The notes under the pieces are model-generated. The model was not told the DNA's origin. It did not search any database and was given only the letters and a program-made list of their open reading frames with translations. From positions 132,082 through 196,081 of the forward strand of contig CAKQCV010000001.1 of the NCBI GenBank assembly GCA_934217675.1: a stretch of DNA of 64,000 nucleotides. The letters run 5' to 3'. The position numbers and the translations under genes are program-made. Numbering within the stretch: position 1 is the first letter of the stretch; each line of letters starts with the position of its first letter. Positions 36,611-43,929 of this stretch are shown here, piece by piece. Source of the stretch: an uncultured Prevotella sp. (GTDB lineage Bacteria; Bacteroidota; Bacteroidia; Bacteroidales; Bacteroidaceae).

Positions 36611-38320
36611 ATGGAAACAATGTACCTGAAGAACCTCTCTTATAAGGAAAAGTACAATTTAGCAACGGACGAAGGAACACCCGCAAAAATACTTGCCGTT
36701 CTTGCGCAGGATATAGACCCACGGATTCGTGAATCTGTAGCGAGGAATGAAAACACACCTGTTGAAGCACTTGACGTTCTTGCTAAAGACAAAACATACA
36801 CTATTCGTAGAGGCACAGCATTCAACGAAAGCACAAAGTCTGGAACGCTTGCAATGCTTGCAAAAGATGAAAATTGGTTGGTTCGTTGGGAAGTTGCAAG
36901 AAACAAAAATACTCCTGCTGAAGTGCTTGCAATGCTTGCAAAAGACAAAGATGATGTTCGTTGTATGGTTGCCGCAAATAAAAATACATCTATTGAAGTG
37001 CTTGCTACGCTTGCAAAGGACGAGAATTGGTCGGTTCGTGAACAGGTTGCGTCAAACGAAAGTACCACTACTGAGTTGCTTGCTGTACTTGCAAATGACG
37101 ATGTTTATGATGTTCGTACAGCAGTTGCCGAAAACGAAAATACATCTGCTGATGTACTTGCAATGCTTGCAAAAGATGTGGATATTGATATTCGTAGAAC
37201 TGTTGCTGAAAATAAAAATACAAGAGCCGAAACACTTGTCATGCTTGCACAAGACGAGGACTACACGGTTCGTTGGGTGGTTGCAGAAAACATGAATACA
37301 CCTGTAGAATTGCTTACTGCGCTTGCCAAAGACGAAAATAGTGATGTTCGTGAGGCTGTTGCGCTAAATAGAAACACTCCATTAAATACATTAAAAATAC
37401 TTGCCAACGATGAAGAGAAAGCAGTAAGAAAAGCGGCAAATAAAGCTCTTAACGAGCGCAAAATGTCTGAAGAAGAGCTTATAGACTTGGCTCGTAGCAC
37501 TTCTGATGTTGAAGCACTTAACATACTTGCTGAAAACGAGAACTATGAAGTCCGTTGTACGGTTGCAAAAAACAAGAACACACCTGTAGAATTGCTTGCT
37601 GTACTTGCACAGGACGAGGACTACTGGGTTCGTTGGGCGGTTGCTTTAAATAAAAATACATCTGTTGAAGTGCTTGCTGTACTTGCAAAAGACGAAGTTT
37701 ATGAGGTTCGTACAGCAGTTGCCGCAAACGAAAAAACATCTGTTGATATACTTGCTATGCTTGCAAAAGATGTAGAAAGTGGTGTTCGTTGTGCCGTTAC
37801 CAACAACGGAAAAACATCTGTTGATATACTTGCTATGCTTGCAAAAGACGAAGATATTCGTGTCCGTAGTGCGGTTGCCGCAAACGAAAATACATCTGTT
37901 GATGTACTTGTTATGTTTGCCAGTGATAAAGAAGAGTGGATTCGAAGTGCCGTTGCCGACAACAGAAATACGCCTGTCAATGTGCTTGCTATGCTCGCAA
38001 AAGATGAAGATTATCATGTCCGTTTGGCTGTTGCCAACAACAGAAATACGCCTGTTAATGTGCTTGCTATGCTTGCAAAAGACGAAGATATTGATGTCCG
38101 ATATGAGGTTGCCGCAAACGAAAATACATCTGTCGATGTGCTTGCTATGCTTGCAAAAGATGTAGATATTGATGTTCGTGTAGCTGTAGCTGAAAACCCT
38201 CGCACTCCTTATAATACGCTTCTTATGCTTTCAAAGGTCAAGGCGGTAGAAATAAGAGAAAAAGCAAAAGAAGTTCTTAAAGAACGTGCATTAAAAGCCA
38301 ACACCAATAAAGAAAGATAA
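36611..38320 (+). CDS. LRV-repeat protein 9, fusion of two paralogues
   Basis: A 569-residue protein. The first 283 residues are a complete type B paralogue, from METMYLKNLSYKEKYNLA to a C-terminal cap AVRKAANKALNERK. Immediately after (nt 37463, residue about 285) comes MSEEELIDLARSTSDVEALN, the internal part of a type A cap, and eleven more repeats ending NKER. The junction joins the end of one gene to the beginning of another, as expected from a deletion between neighbouring LRV genes. The second half contains very uniform NNRNTPVNVLAMLAKDED repeats. Confidence 0.88.
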   Translation: METMYLKNLSYKEKYNLATDEGTPAKILAVLAQDIDPRIRESVARNENTPVEALDVLAKDKTYTIRRGTAFNESTKSGTLAMLAKDENWLVRWEVARNKNTPAEVLAMLAKDKDDVRCMVAANKNTSIEVLATLAKDENWSVREQVASNESTTTELLAVLANDDVYDVRTAVAENENTSADVLAMLAKDVDIDIRRTVAENKNTRAETLVMLAQDEDYTVRWVVAENMNTPVELLTALAKDENSDVREAVALNRNTPLNTLKILANDEEKAVRKAANKALNERKMSEEELIDLARSTSDVEALNILAENENYEVRCTVAKNKNTPVELLAVLAQDEDYWVRWAVALNKNTSVEVLAVLAKDEVYEVRTAVAANEKTSVDILAMLAKDVESGVRCAVTNNGKTSVDILAMLAKDEDIRVRSAVAANENTSVDVLVMFASDKEEWIRSAVADNRNTPVNVLAMLAKDEDYHVRLAVANNRNTPVNVLAMLAKDEDIDVRYEVAANENTSVDVLAMLAKDVDIDVRVAVAENPRTPYNTLLMLSKVKAVEIREKAKEVLKERALKANTNKER

Positions 38321-38351
38321 CCAGACAATTGTTCTGACACAACTGTTCCTA

Positions 38352-38374
38352 ATGTGGCTGAATGAACCATTATT
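38352..38374 (+). promoter_or_regulatory. Class B element, copy 10
   Basis: Variant ATGTGGCTGAATGAACCATT, with an 85-nt gap to the gene start, one of the two longest gaps for an LRV gene. A short inverted repeat (AACCGTCTTACAAA.. /..TTTGTGAGGCAGTT, 38411-38440) fills the extra leader. Confidence 0.55.
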
Positions 38375-38459
38375 TTTATAAGAGCGCACATAGTGTATAA
38401 AACAAATTTTAACCGTCTTACAAATTTTGTGAGGCAGTTATAAGAAGAAAGGAAAAAAT

Positions 38460-39041
38460 ATGAACGAAGAAAATCTTTTAACAAAAATAAGCAAAATGTC
38501 TAATGACGAGCGTGAGAACTTAGCTTATAACACATCTGACGTTGAAATTCTAAACATACTTGCCAATGATGAAAGTAAGTTTGTACGTCAAGTCGTTGCT
38601 TGTAATGAATATACTCCTGTTGAAACGCTTGAAACACTTTCAAATGATGTAAATCGTTGGGTTCGTGCAGGAGTCGCAAGCAACAAAAATGCTACTGTAA
38701 CGATTTTGGCTAAACTTGCCAAAGACGGACACGAAGATGTACGTTTTGAGGTTGCACAAAACAAAAACACTTCTGCGGAAACACTTATATTGCTTGCAAA
38801 GGACACATCGTGGAGTATTCGTAGCAACGTTGCAAGGAATCCAAGCTCTCCGTCTGAAGCACTCGCACTGCTTATAAATGACGATGTGCGGTGGGTTAGT
38901 AGAGATGTTGCGTTGAATAAAAATACGCCATCAGAATTGCTTGCAAAACTCGCTAATGATAAAGACGTATTTGTGAGTGAAACGGCTAAAGAAGCTCTTA
39001 AAAACCGCAAAGAAAAAAGTAAAGCCAATATTGAAAGATAA
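38460..39041 (+). CDS. LRV-repeat protein 10
   Basis: A 193-residue protein with a type A cap (MNEENLLTKISKMSNDEREN) and about seven repeats. It includes the segment AKDGHEDVRFEVAQNKNTSA and the LINDD repeats, nearly identical to the gene at 26403, 12 kb away. It ends NIER. The conserved pair shows that duplication crossed the parAB segment or that parAB was inserted later. Confidence 0.86.
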   Translation: MNEENLLTKISKMSNDERENLAYNTSDVEILNILANDESKFVRQVVACNEYTPVETLETLSNDVNRWVRAGVASNKNATVTILAKLAKDGHEDVRFEVAQNKNTSAETLILLAKDTSWSIRSNVARNPSSPSEALALLINDDVRWVSRDVALNKNTPSELLAKLANDKDVFVSETAKEALKNRKEKSKANIER

Positions 39042-39051
39042 CATCATCGTT

Positions 39052-39075
39052 ACTTCCGTTCCAGTGGAAGCAATT
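39052..39075 (+). repeat. GTTCC hairpin, partial copy 5
   Basis: ACTTCCGTTCCAGTGGAAG keeps the inner palindrome (TTCC-N5-GGAA) but the outer arm is altered. It is 10 nt after the LRV gene 10 stop. Confidence 0.5.
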
Positions 39076-39080
39076 CTGTA

Positions 39081-39103
39081 ATATAGCTTGATAATACATA
39101 AAC
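39081..39103 (+). promoter_or_regulatory. Class B element, copy 11 (degenerate)
   Basis: Variant ATATAGCTTGATAATACATA; it keeps the CTT and ACATAAA ends only. Shortest spacing to a gene start (21 nt). Confidence 0.45.
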
Positions 39104-39124
39104 TTTTCAGGAAGGAAAAACAAT

Positions 39125-40111
39125 ATGAAAGTTACAATAGAAATAAACGATTTACCTTATGAAGCAAAAGTAGCTTTGGCAAAAGACGAACGGACTTCTC
39201 CTGAACTTCTTGCGGCTCTTGCAACAGACAAAAACCCACAGATTCGCAGACGGGTTGCGTGGCATAGCAGTACACCTTCAGAAGTGTTAGACGCACTTGC
39301 AAATGATTGCGATTCGGTGGTTCGTAAAGCTGTTGCGGAGAACGGAAACACTTTTGCAAAGACTTTAGCAAAGTTGGCAAACGATATAGACGAAGATGTT
39401 CGTAGTGCTGTTGGCAAAAATAAAAACACAAAAGAAGAAACTCTTGCTATGCTTGCCAGTGATAAAGAAGGGTGGGTTCGTCAAGCTATTGCACTAAACG
39501 GGAACACTCCTGTAGACGCTCTCTTTGCACTTGCAACTAACAAGGAAGAATGTGTTCGTTGTGAAGTCGTAAAGAACGAGAACGCACCTATCAAGTTGCT
39601 TACTATGCTTTCACAAGACAAGCATTGGTTGGTTCGTGAGGCTGTTGCAAGAAACAAGAACACACCTGTAAAGTTGCTTGCTGTACTTGCACAAGACGAG
39701 GACTACTCGGTTCGTTGGGCTGTTGCTGAAAACAGAAGTACGCCTGCTGATGTGCTTGCTGTACTTGCAAAAGACGAAGTTTATGAGGTTCGTACAGAAG
39801 TTGCCGCAAACAGAAATACATCTGCTGATGTACTTGTTATGCTTGCAAAAGATAAAGATTATGAGGTTCGTAAAGCTGTTGCAGAAAACGAAAACACACC
39901 CGCTGAAGTGCTTGCGGTACTTGCACAGGACGAACATTGGTGGGTTCGGTATGCTGTTGCCTTAAATGAAAACACATCTGTTGATATACTTGCTATGCTT
40001 GCAAAAGATAAAGATTATGAGGTTCGTAAAGCAGTTGCCGCAAACAGAAATAATGCTGAAAAAGCCCTTAAAGAGCGTAAAGGAAAAGTAAAAAACAATA
40101 TTGAAAGATAG
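39125..40111 (+). CDS. LRV-repeat protein 11
   Basis: A 328-residue protein with a variant type B cap (MKVTIEINDLPYEAKVALAK) and about thirteen repeats. The last repeat is cut short: NRNN joins directly to AEKALKERKGK, the usual C-terminal helix, so part of a repeat was deleted. It ends NNIER. The middle repeats match proteins 4 and 9. Confidence 0.86.
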   Translation: MKVTIEINDLPYEAKVALAKDERTSPELLAALATDKNPQIRRRVAWHSSTPSEVLDALANDCDSVVRKAVAENGNTFAKTLAKLANDIDEDVRSAVGKNKNTKEETLAMLASDKEGWVRQAIALNGNTPVDALFALATNKEECVRCEVVKNENAPIKLLTMLSQDKHWLVREAVARNKNTPVKLLAVLAQDEDYSVRWAVAENRSTPADVLAVLAKDEVYEVRTEVAANRNTSADVLVMLAKDKDYEVRKAVAENENTPAEVLAVLAQDEHWWVRYAVALNENTSVDILAMLAKDKDYEVRKAVAANRNNAEKALKERKGKVKNNIER

Positions 40112-40120
40112 CATCATCGA

Positions 40121-40156
40121 CACTTCCGTTCCACTGGAATGGAAGTGCATTTTATT
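40121..40156 (+). terminator. GTTCCACTGGAAT hairpin, copy 6
   Basis: CACTTCC-G-TTCCA / TGGAA-T-GGAAGTG (40121-40147), near-perfect, then an AT-rich TTTTATTATAA tail. It lies 9 nt after the LRV gene 11 stop. Confidence 0.7.
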
Positions 40157-40159
40157 ATA

Positions 40160-40182
40160 ATGTTGCTTAATGACCCATAAAT
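40160..40182 (+). promoter_or_regulatory. Class B element, copy 12
   Basis: Variant ATGTTGCTTAATGACCCATA followed by AATATTTCAG, 39 nt before the gene. Confidence 0.6.
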
Positions 40183-40221
40183 ATTTCAGAAACAATTTTA
40201 AAACAAGGAGAATTTATTATT

Positions 40222-41829
40222 ATGATTCAAAGTGCTTTTTTAGACACACTTCCCAATATGTCAACAGAAGCAAAATGTGACATAGCTGAATCCTATTGCA
40301 CTTTTGCACAGGCTCTTGATGTGTTGGCAAACGACAAAGATGTGAATGTAAGAAAAAGAGCGGCAAGGCACTGTAATTTATCCGAAAAATCTATGGAAAA
40401 ATTACTGACTGATGAATCTTGGTCTGTCAGGGAATCTTTAGCTTTGAATGCTAATTTACCTTCGCACCTTTTCGAAAAGTTGTCTGAGGACAGTAACCCT
40501 AAAGTACGCCAAGCAGTAGCGTTTTCTTGCAAATCTCCAGAATTATTGAACAAACTGGCGAAAGATAAAGATTTATATGTTCGGCGAGCCGTAGCGAGAA
40601 ATTTCCATACTCCTGAAGCAACACTTGACTTACTTTCTTACGACTCGGATATATGGATTCAAATTGCAGTCATAGAAAACCCTAACACAAATATAACCAC
40701 ATTAGAAGAAGCGTTGTTTTGTCCTGATGAAAAAATTTTCTTTGCTCTTGCAAATTGCTTACGCACTCCGACATCTGTGTTAGACAAAATAGCTTTTCAA
40801 GATGTTTCACTTTCTGTAAAACAAGCTATTTCTAAAAATCCGAACGTTTCTTACGAGACACTTTTTTATATGAGCGTCAATGACGGAAGGGTAGAATTAT
40901 TAGAAAGCATTGCGGAGAATGCTGTAAGTGATGAGATTTTAAGTCATTTTGTTCATAGTTCTTACGAAACTGTACGTTTGGGTGTTGCCAAAAACATACA
41001 CACTGTTTCAACTCTTCTTACATTATTAGCAAACGATATAAGCAAAAATGTCAGGGTAGCAGTGGCGAATGCCAACACGTATCCTGAAACACTCGACAGA
41101 ATGGCTCATAACAAAAACGCAACCTTGTCGGAGTTGAAGGCGATAGCCTCAAATCCTCACACAAGTGCTGATACACTCAACTACATCTTTTCAAAGAATG
41201 ATGATAAGTGGTTGCTGTTTCAAATTGCTAAGAATCCTAACACAAGTGAAGCAATCTTAAAAGAGTTATCAAAAAACGAAGATAAAGATATAAGATGCGG
41301 CGTAGCACAAAATCCAAGCGCAGATTCTGCTTTATTAGAGATTCTTTCGCACGACAAATATAGCTTTGTGCAGTCCGATGTTGCACTTAACAGAAATACA
41401 AGCAATACCACGCTTATGCGTTTATCGAATAGAGCAAATCCTGACGTGCTTTGCAATGTGGCTCTTAACCCTAACACAGACGCACAAACACTTTCCCGTT
41501 TGGCTTGTTCTTATATAAGCGAAGTGCGTGAATCAGTAGCTCAAAACGGAAACACGAAGCCTGAAGACCTTGCTTTATTAAGCACTGATATAAGCACATA
41601 CGTTCGTTGTGAAGTTGCTCGTAATCCCAATACACCGCCGAAAACATTAATACGTTTAACGCACGATGCGGATTATTGGGTAAGACGCTCTCTGTTGCTC
41701 AACCCGTCAATATCAATAGATGTTATTGAGGCATTAACGCACGATAACGATATGGCAAGGGAAGCTAAAGACATTCTTAACGAAAAACAGAATACGAAAA
41801 AAACAAAAAGCGATTATCAAAAAATATAA
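40222..41829 (+). CDS. LRV-repeat protein 12 (most divergent)
   Basis: A 535-residue protein beginning MIQSAFLDTLPNMSTEAK with about twenty repeats in which the consensus is relaxed (NPNTSEAILKELSKNED, NPNVSYETLFYMSVND). Codon and repeat divergence suggest an older copy that has not taken part in the recent homogenisation of proteins 3, 4, 6, 7, 9 and 11. It ends YQKI rather than -ER. RBS AAGGAG. Confidence 0.84.
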   Translation: MIQSAFLDTLPNMSTEAKCDIAESYCTFAQALDVLANDKDVNVRKRAARHCNLSEKSMEKLLTDESWSVRESLALNANLPSHLFEKLSEDSNPKVRQAVAFSCKSPELLNKLAKDKDLYVRRAVARNFHTPEATLDLLSYDSDIWIQIAVIENPNTNITTLEEALFCPDEKIFFALANCLRTPTSVLDKIAFQDVSLSVKQAISKNPNVSYETLFYMSVNDGRVELLESIAENAVSDEILSHFVHSSYETVRLGVAKNIHTVSTLLTLLANDISKNVRVAVANANTYPETLDRMAHNKNATLSELKAIASNPHTSADTLNYIFSKNDDKWLLFQIAKNPNTSEAILKELSKNEDKDIRCGVAQNPSADSALLEILSHDKYSFVQSDVALNRNTSNTTLMRLSNRANPDVLCNVALNPNTDAQTLSRLACSYISEVRESVAQNGNTKPEDLALLSTDISTYVRCEVARNPNTPPKTLIRLTHDADYWVRRSLLLNPSISIDVIEALTHDNDMAREAKDILNEKQNTKKTKSDYQKI

Positions 41830-41832
41830 GTA

Positions 41833-41855
41833 ATGTGGTTTAATGAACCATATAA
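41833..41855 (+). promoter_or_regulatory. Class B element, copy 13
   Basis: Variant ATGTGGTTTAATGAACCATA, 3 nt after the LRV gene 12 stop. It precedes a non-LRV gene cluster (41916-43762), so the element is not confined to the repeat family. The 15-bp core TGGTTTAATGAACCA can pair with itself. Confidence 0.6.
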
Positions 41856-41915
41856 CAAGTATACGGCAGTCAGAGACTGTTGTATAAAATACACCTAAGA
41901 AAGAAGAAGAAACAA

Positions 41916-42368
41916 ATGAATCAGAAAGCAGTAAATGTTATAATTGACGTAAAAGAAGACAAAGAAGAATTTTTTTGTACAGTTTCCTGTGGAAACACAA
42001 AAATGACTTTTGACAACAAAACCGAGCATCGCAAACGCTTGCCTTATGAGTCACACGTTTGGTGGGCTTGCAATGTTGCTTTTGAATGCTATACAAAAGC
42101 ACTCAAAATGGCGTGGGATTGTATGTTTGAAGAAACACATATAGACAGAAGTACCGTAAACAGTACAGACCGTTTGCCGCTTTATGTTGATATAACAACA
42201 CCTTATTGTGAAGGGACAAAGCGAACACTTATGGAAGACGGCTTTTTCGAAGGTCGATTAAGAAATGAAAGAATAAATCTCTTTGCTTTTGATATACACA
42301 AGCCTGTGTATATTAAAACAGTATCTGCATTTCAAGCAAATCGTAAAACGGAAGGGATAACACGATAA
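41916..42368 (+). CDS. Hypothetical protein, 150 aa
   Basis: ATG 41916 is the only good ATG; the ribosome site is purine-rich (AAGAAAGAAGAAG) but not a clear Shine-Dalgarno. The product (MNQKAVNVIIDVKEDKEEFF) has several Trp and Cys residues (VWWACNVAFECY) and no recognised family. Its stop overlaps the next start (TAATG), so the pair is coupled. Confidence 0.6.
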   Translation: MNQKAVNVIIDVKEDKEEFFCTVSCGNTKMTFDNKTEHRKRLPYESHVWWACNVAFECYTKALKMAWDCMFEETHIDRSTVNSTDRLPLYVDITTPYCEGTKRTLMEDGFFEGRLRNERINLFAFDIHKPVYIKTVSAFQANRKTEGITR

Positions 42369-43159
42369 TGGGAGTTCAGGCAATATCTTATACAACGGCA
42401 AAATGTCTTGCAATGGAAGATGAAACAACGTATTCAATTGTTCATAATAATTATAATTACAATTTTGAATTACGAACCTATGAAGACTTCTCCGACTTTG
42501 TTTCACAAAATTTGCTCACGTATTTTGACTTTACAAATACAAAATGGCGGTTGAACGAGCAAGGCAAATCTACCGATAAGTACACAATGGCAAAATGTTT
42601 ATCTGCCACATTGCAGATGATGTTTTGTGTTGCACACCTTCCTTTATCTGTTATTCCCGTAACCTCAACAGAAGAGAAAGATATAACAAAACGTCCTTAT
42701 GAAATTTGTATAAGGTATACACCCGAACGTGATAAGCATAATACACCTGCCTTGTGTACAATATTTTTTGAAACTACTGATTGCGATATTCCAAAGAAAC
42801 AAAGCAACAGTTCTGGCAAAGGAAAATTGATAACAGGTATACAAATGACAGGCTATACAAACATTAAAGATATGCTTGAAAGCAAAGGTGTATTCAACAT
42901 TGTTGATTATACGGTTCATTTGGATTATATAATTTGTAATATGCACTACAAGCTAAACGATTTAAGCGATGCCAATGACGAAGCCTTAACCGATGGCTCT
43001 GATTTATACGGGCAGTATGACGCAGATTCGCTCATAAAACAAGTTTGTTCTATGAGCGAAGATTTATCTAATCTTTCATCAGATTTGGCTTCAGCAACAA
43101 AAAAATATAAAAACAATACGAAAAACATAAATCCTAAGCAATTTGACGTAGAAAGATAA
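42368..43159 (+). CDS. Hypothetical protein, 263 aa
   Basis: A 263-residue protein of unknown family, beginning MGVQAISYTTAKCLAMEDE. A helical, coiled-coil-prone C-terminus (DSLIKQVCSMSEDLSNLSSD) ends in FDVER, the same -ER ending seen in the LRV proteins. It is coupled to both neighbours: TAATG with the upstream gene, and 3 nt before the phosphoesterase. The last codons (GTAGAAAGATAA) also serve as a weak ribosome site for the next gene. Confidence 0.65.
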   Translation: MGVQAISYTTAKCLAMEDETTYSIVHNNYNYNFELRTYEDFSDFVSQNLLTYFDFTNTKWRLNEQGKSTDKYTMAKCLSATLQMMFCVAHLPLSVIPVTSTEEKDITKRPYEICIRYTPERDKHNTPALCTIFFETTDCDIPKKQSNSSGKGKLITGIQMTGYTNIKDMLESKGVFNIVDYTVHLDYIICNMHYKLNDLSDANDEALTDGSDLYGQYDADSLIKQVCSMSEDLSNLSSDLASATKKYKNNTKNINPKQFDVER

Positions 43160-43162
43160 GTT

Positions 43163-43762
43163 ATGGATATTCTTGTTTTTGCAGATTTACACCATTGGTC
43201 TGAGGAAGAACTATTATTGTGCTTGTCTAACAACAACTATGATGGTTGTGTTTTGTTAGGCGATATAGATGATGAAGCTCTTGCTTTCATTAAAACAAAT
43301 ATAAAATCTGGAACAAAACTGTTCGGTGTTGTAGGAAATCATGATGATTGGGACGTTCTCAAAAGAAACAACATTGAAGACATCAGCGGCAAGACAATTG
43401 ATTTCAACGGAATTGTATTTGCAGGTCTCGGCGGCTCTCATAGATACAATGATGAAGAACGTGCTATGCTAACACAAAAGGAAAGCATTGTAGCGGCAAA
43501 AGAGCTTCCGAAAGCAGAAATACTTATCTCCCACGATACGGCATACAGAGCGATGCACTACTCAGATGCCGTTCATTGCGGTTTAAAAGGTATATCGAAA
43601 TATTTAAAGAAACACGCTCCGAAGCTCAATCTGTTCGGACATTACCACTCGTACAATTTGCTTTCTTATCATAAAACAACCCTTTTATGTGTTTACAGAT
43701 GCGCTTTGATAACAATAGAAACAGACGGAAGTATGGCAAAATGGAAAACATTGTTGTCATAA
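43163..43762 (+). CDS. Calcineurin-like metallophosphoesterase
   Basis: A 199-residue protein with the full metallophosphoesterase set: D-L-H (residues 8-10), GDIDD (about 34), GNHDDW (about 58-63), ISHD (about 114-117) and GHYHSY (about 154-159). This dimetal fold hydrolyses phosphodiesters or phosphoproteins. The length matches the minimal YfcE-like single-domain class. Substrate unknown. It lies 3 nt after the 263-residue unknown and about 170 nt before the HipA-like kinase, so a kinase/phosphatase pairing is conceivable but only inferred from position. Confidence 0.85.
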   Translation: MDILVFADLHHWSEEELLLCLSNNNYDGCVLLGDIDDEALAFIKTNIKSGTKLFGVVGNHDDWDVLKRNNIEDISGKTIDFNGIVFAGLGGSHRYNDEERAMLTQKESIVAAKELPKAEILISHDTAYRAMHYSDAVHCGLKGISKYLKKHAPKLNLFGHYHSYNLLSYHKTTLLCVYRCALITIETDGSMAKWKTLLS

Positions 43763-43780
43763 TTTTGGTGAAAATTTACG

Positions 43781-43809
43781 TTGACTTTATTATAAGAAAA
43801 GAATATAAT
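43781..43809 (+). promoter_or_regulatory. Promoter for the HipA-like unit
   Basis: TTGACT (43781-43786), 17 bp, TATAAT (43804-43809). The predicted start is near 43816, about 115 nt before the kinase start codon. Confidence 0.75.
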
Positions 43810-43875
43810 ATATGTCTATGAAAAGAGCATTATTACAGAAAATGTCGGCACATAAAGCACTATGGTTATATGTGT

Positions 43876-43907
43876 ATATGAGTCCATTTTAAAGGACTCA
43901 TATTTTT
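43876..43907 (+). terminator. Intrinsic terminator or attenuator in the HipA-like leader
   Basis: ATATGAGTCC (43876-43885) pairs with GGACTCATAT (43894-43903), followed by TTTTT. It lies between the promoter and the kinase gene and would release an RNA of about 90 nt unless read through. A 24-codon frame (43818-43892) runs through this leader but has no ribosome site. Confidence 0.7.
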
Positions 43908-43929
43908 AAAAAAGAAAGGAGTTATTCTG

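Noticed and set aside
43818..43892. 24-codon leader peptide before the HipA-like gene
   Set aside because: Starts almost at the predicted transcription start with no ribosome site and overlaps the terminator stem; kept only as a remark.
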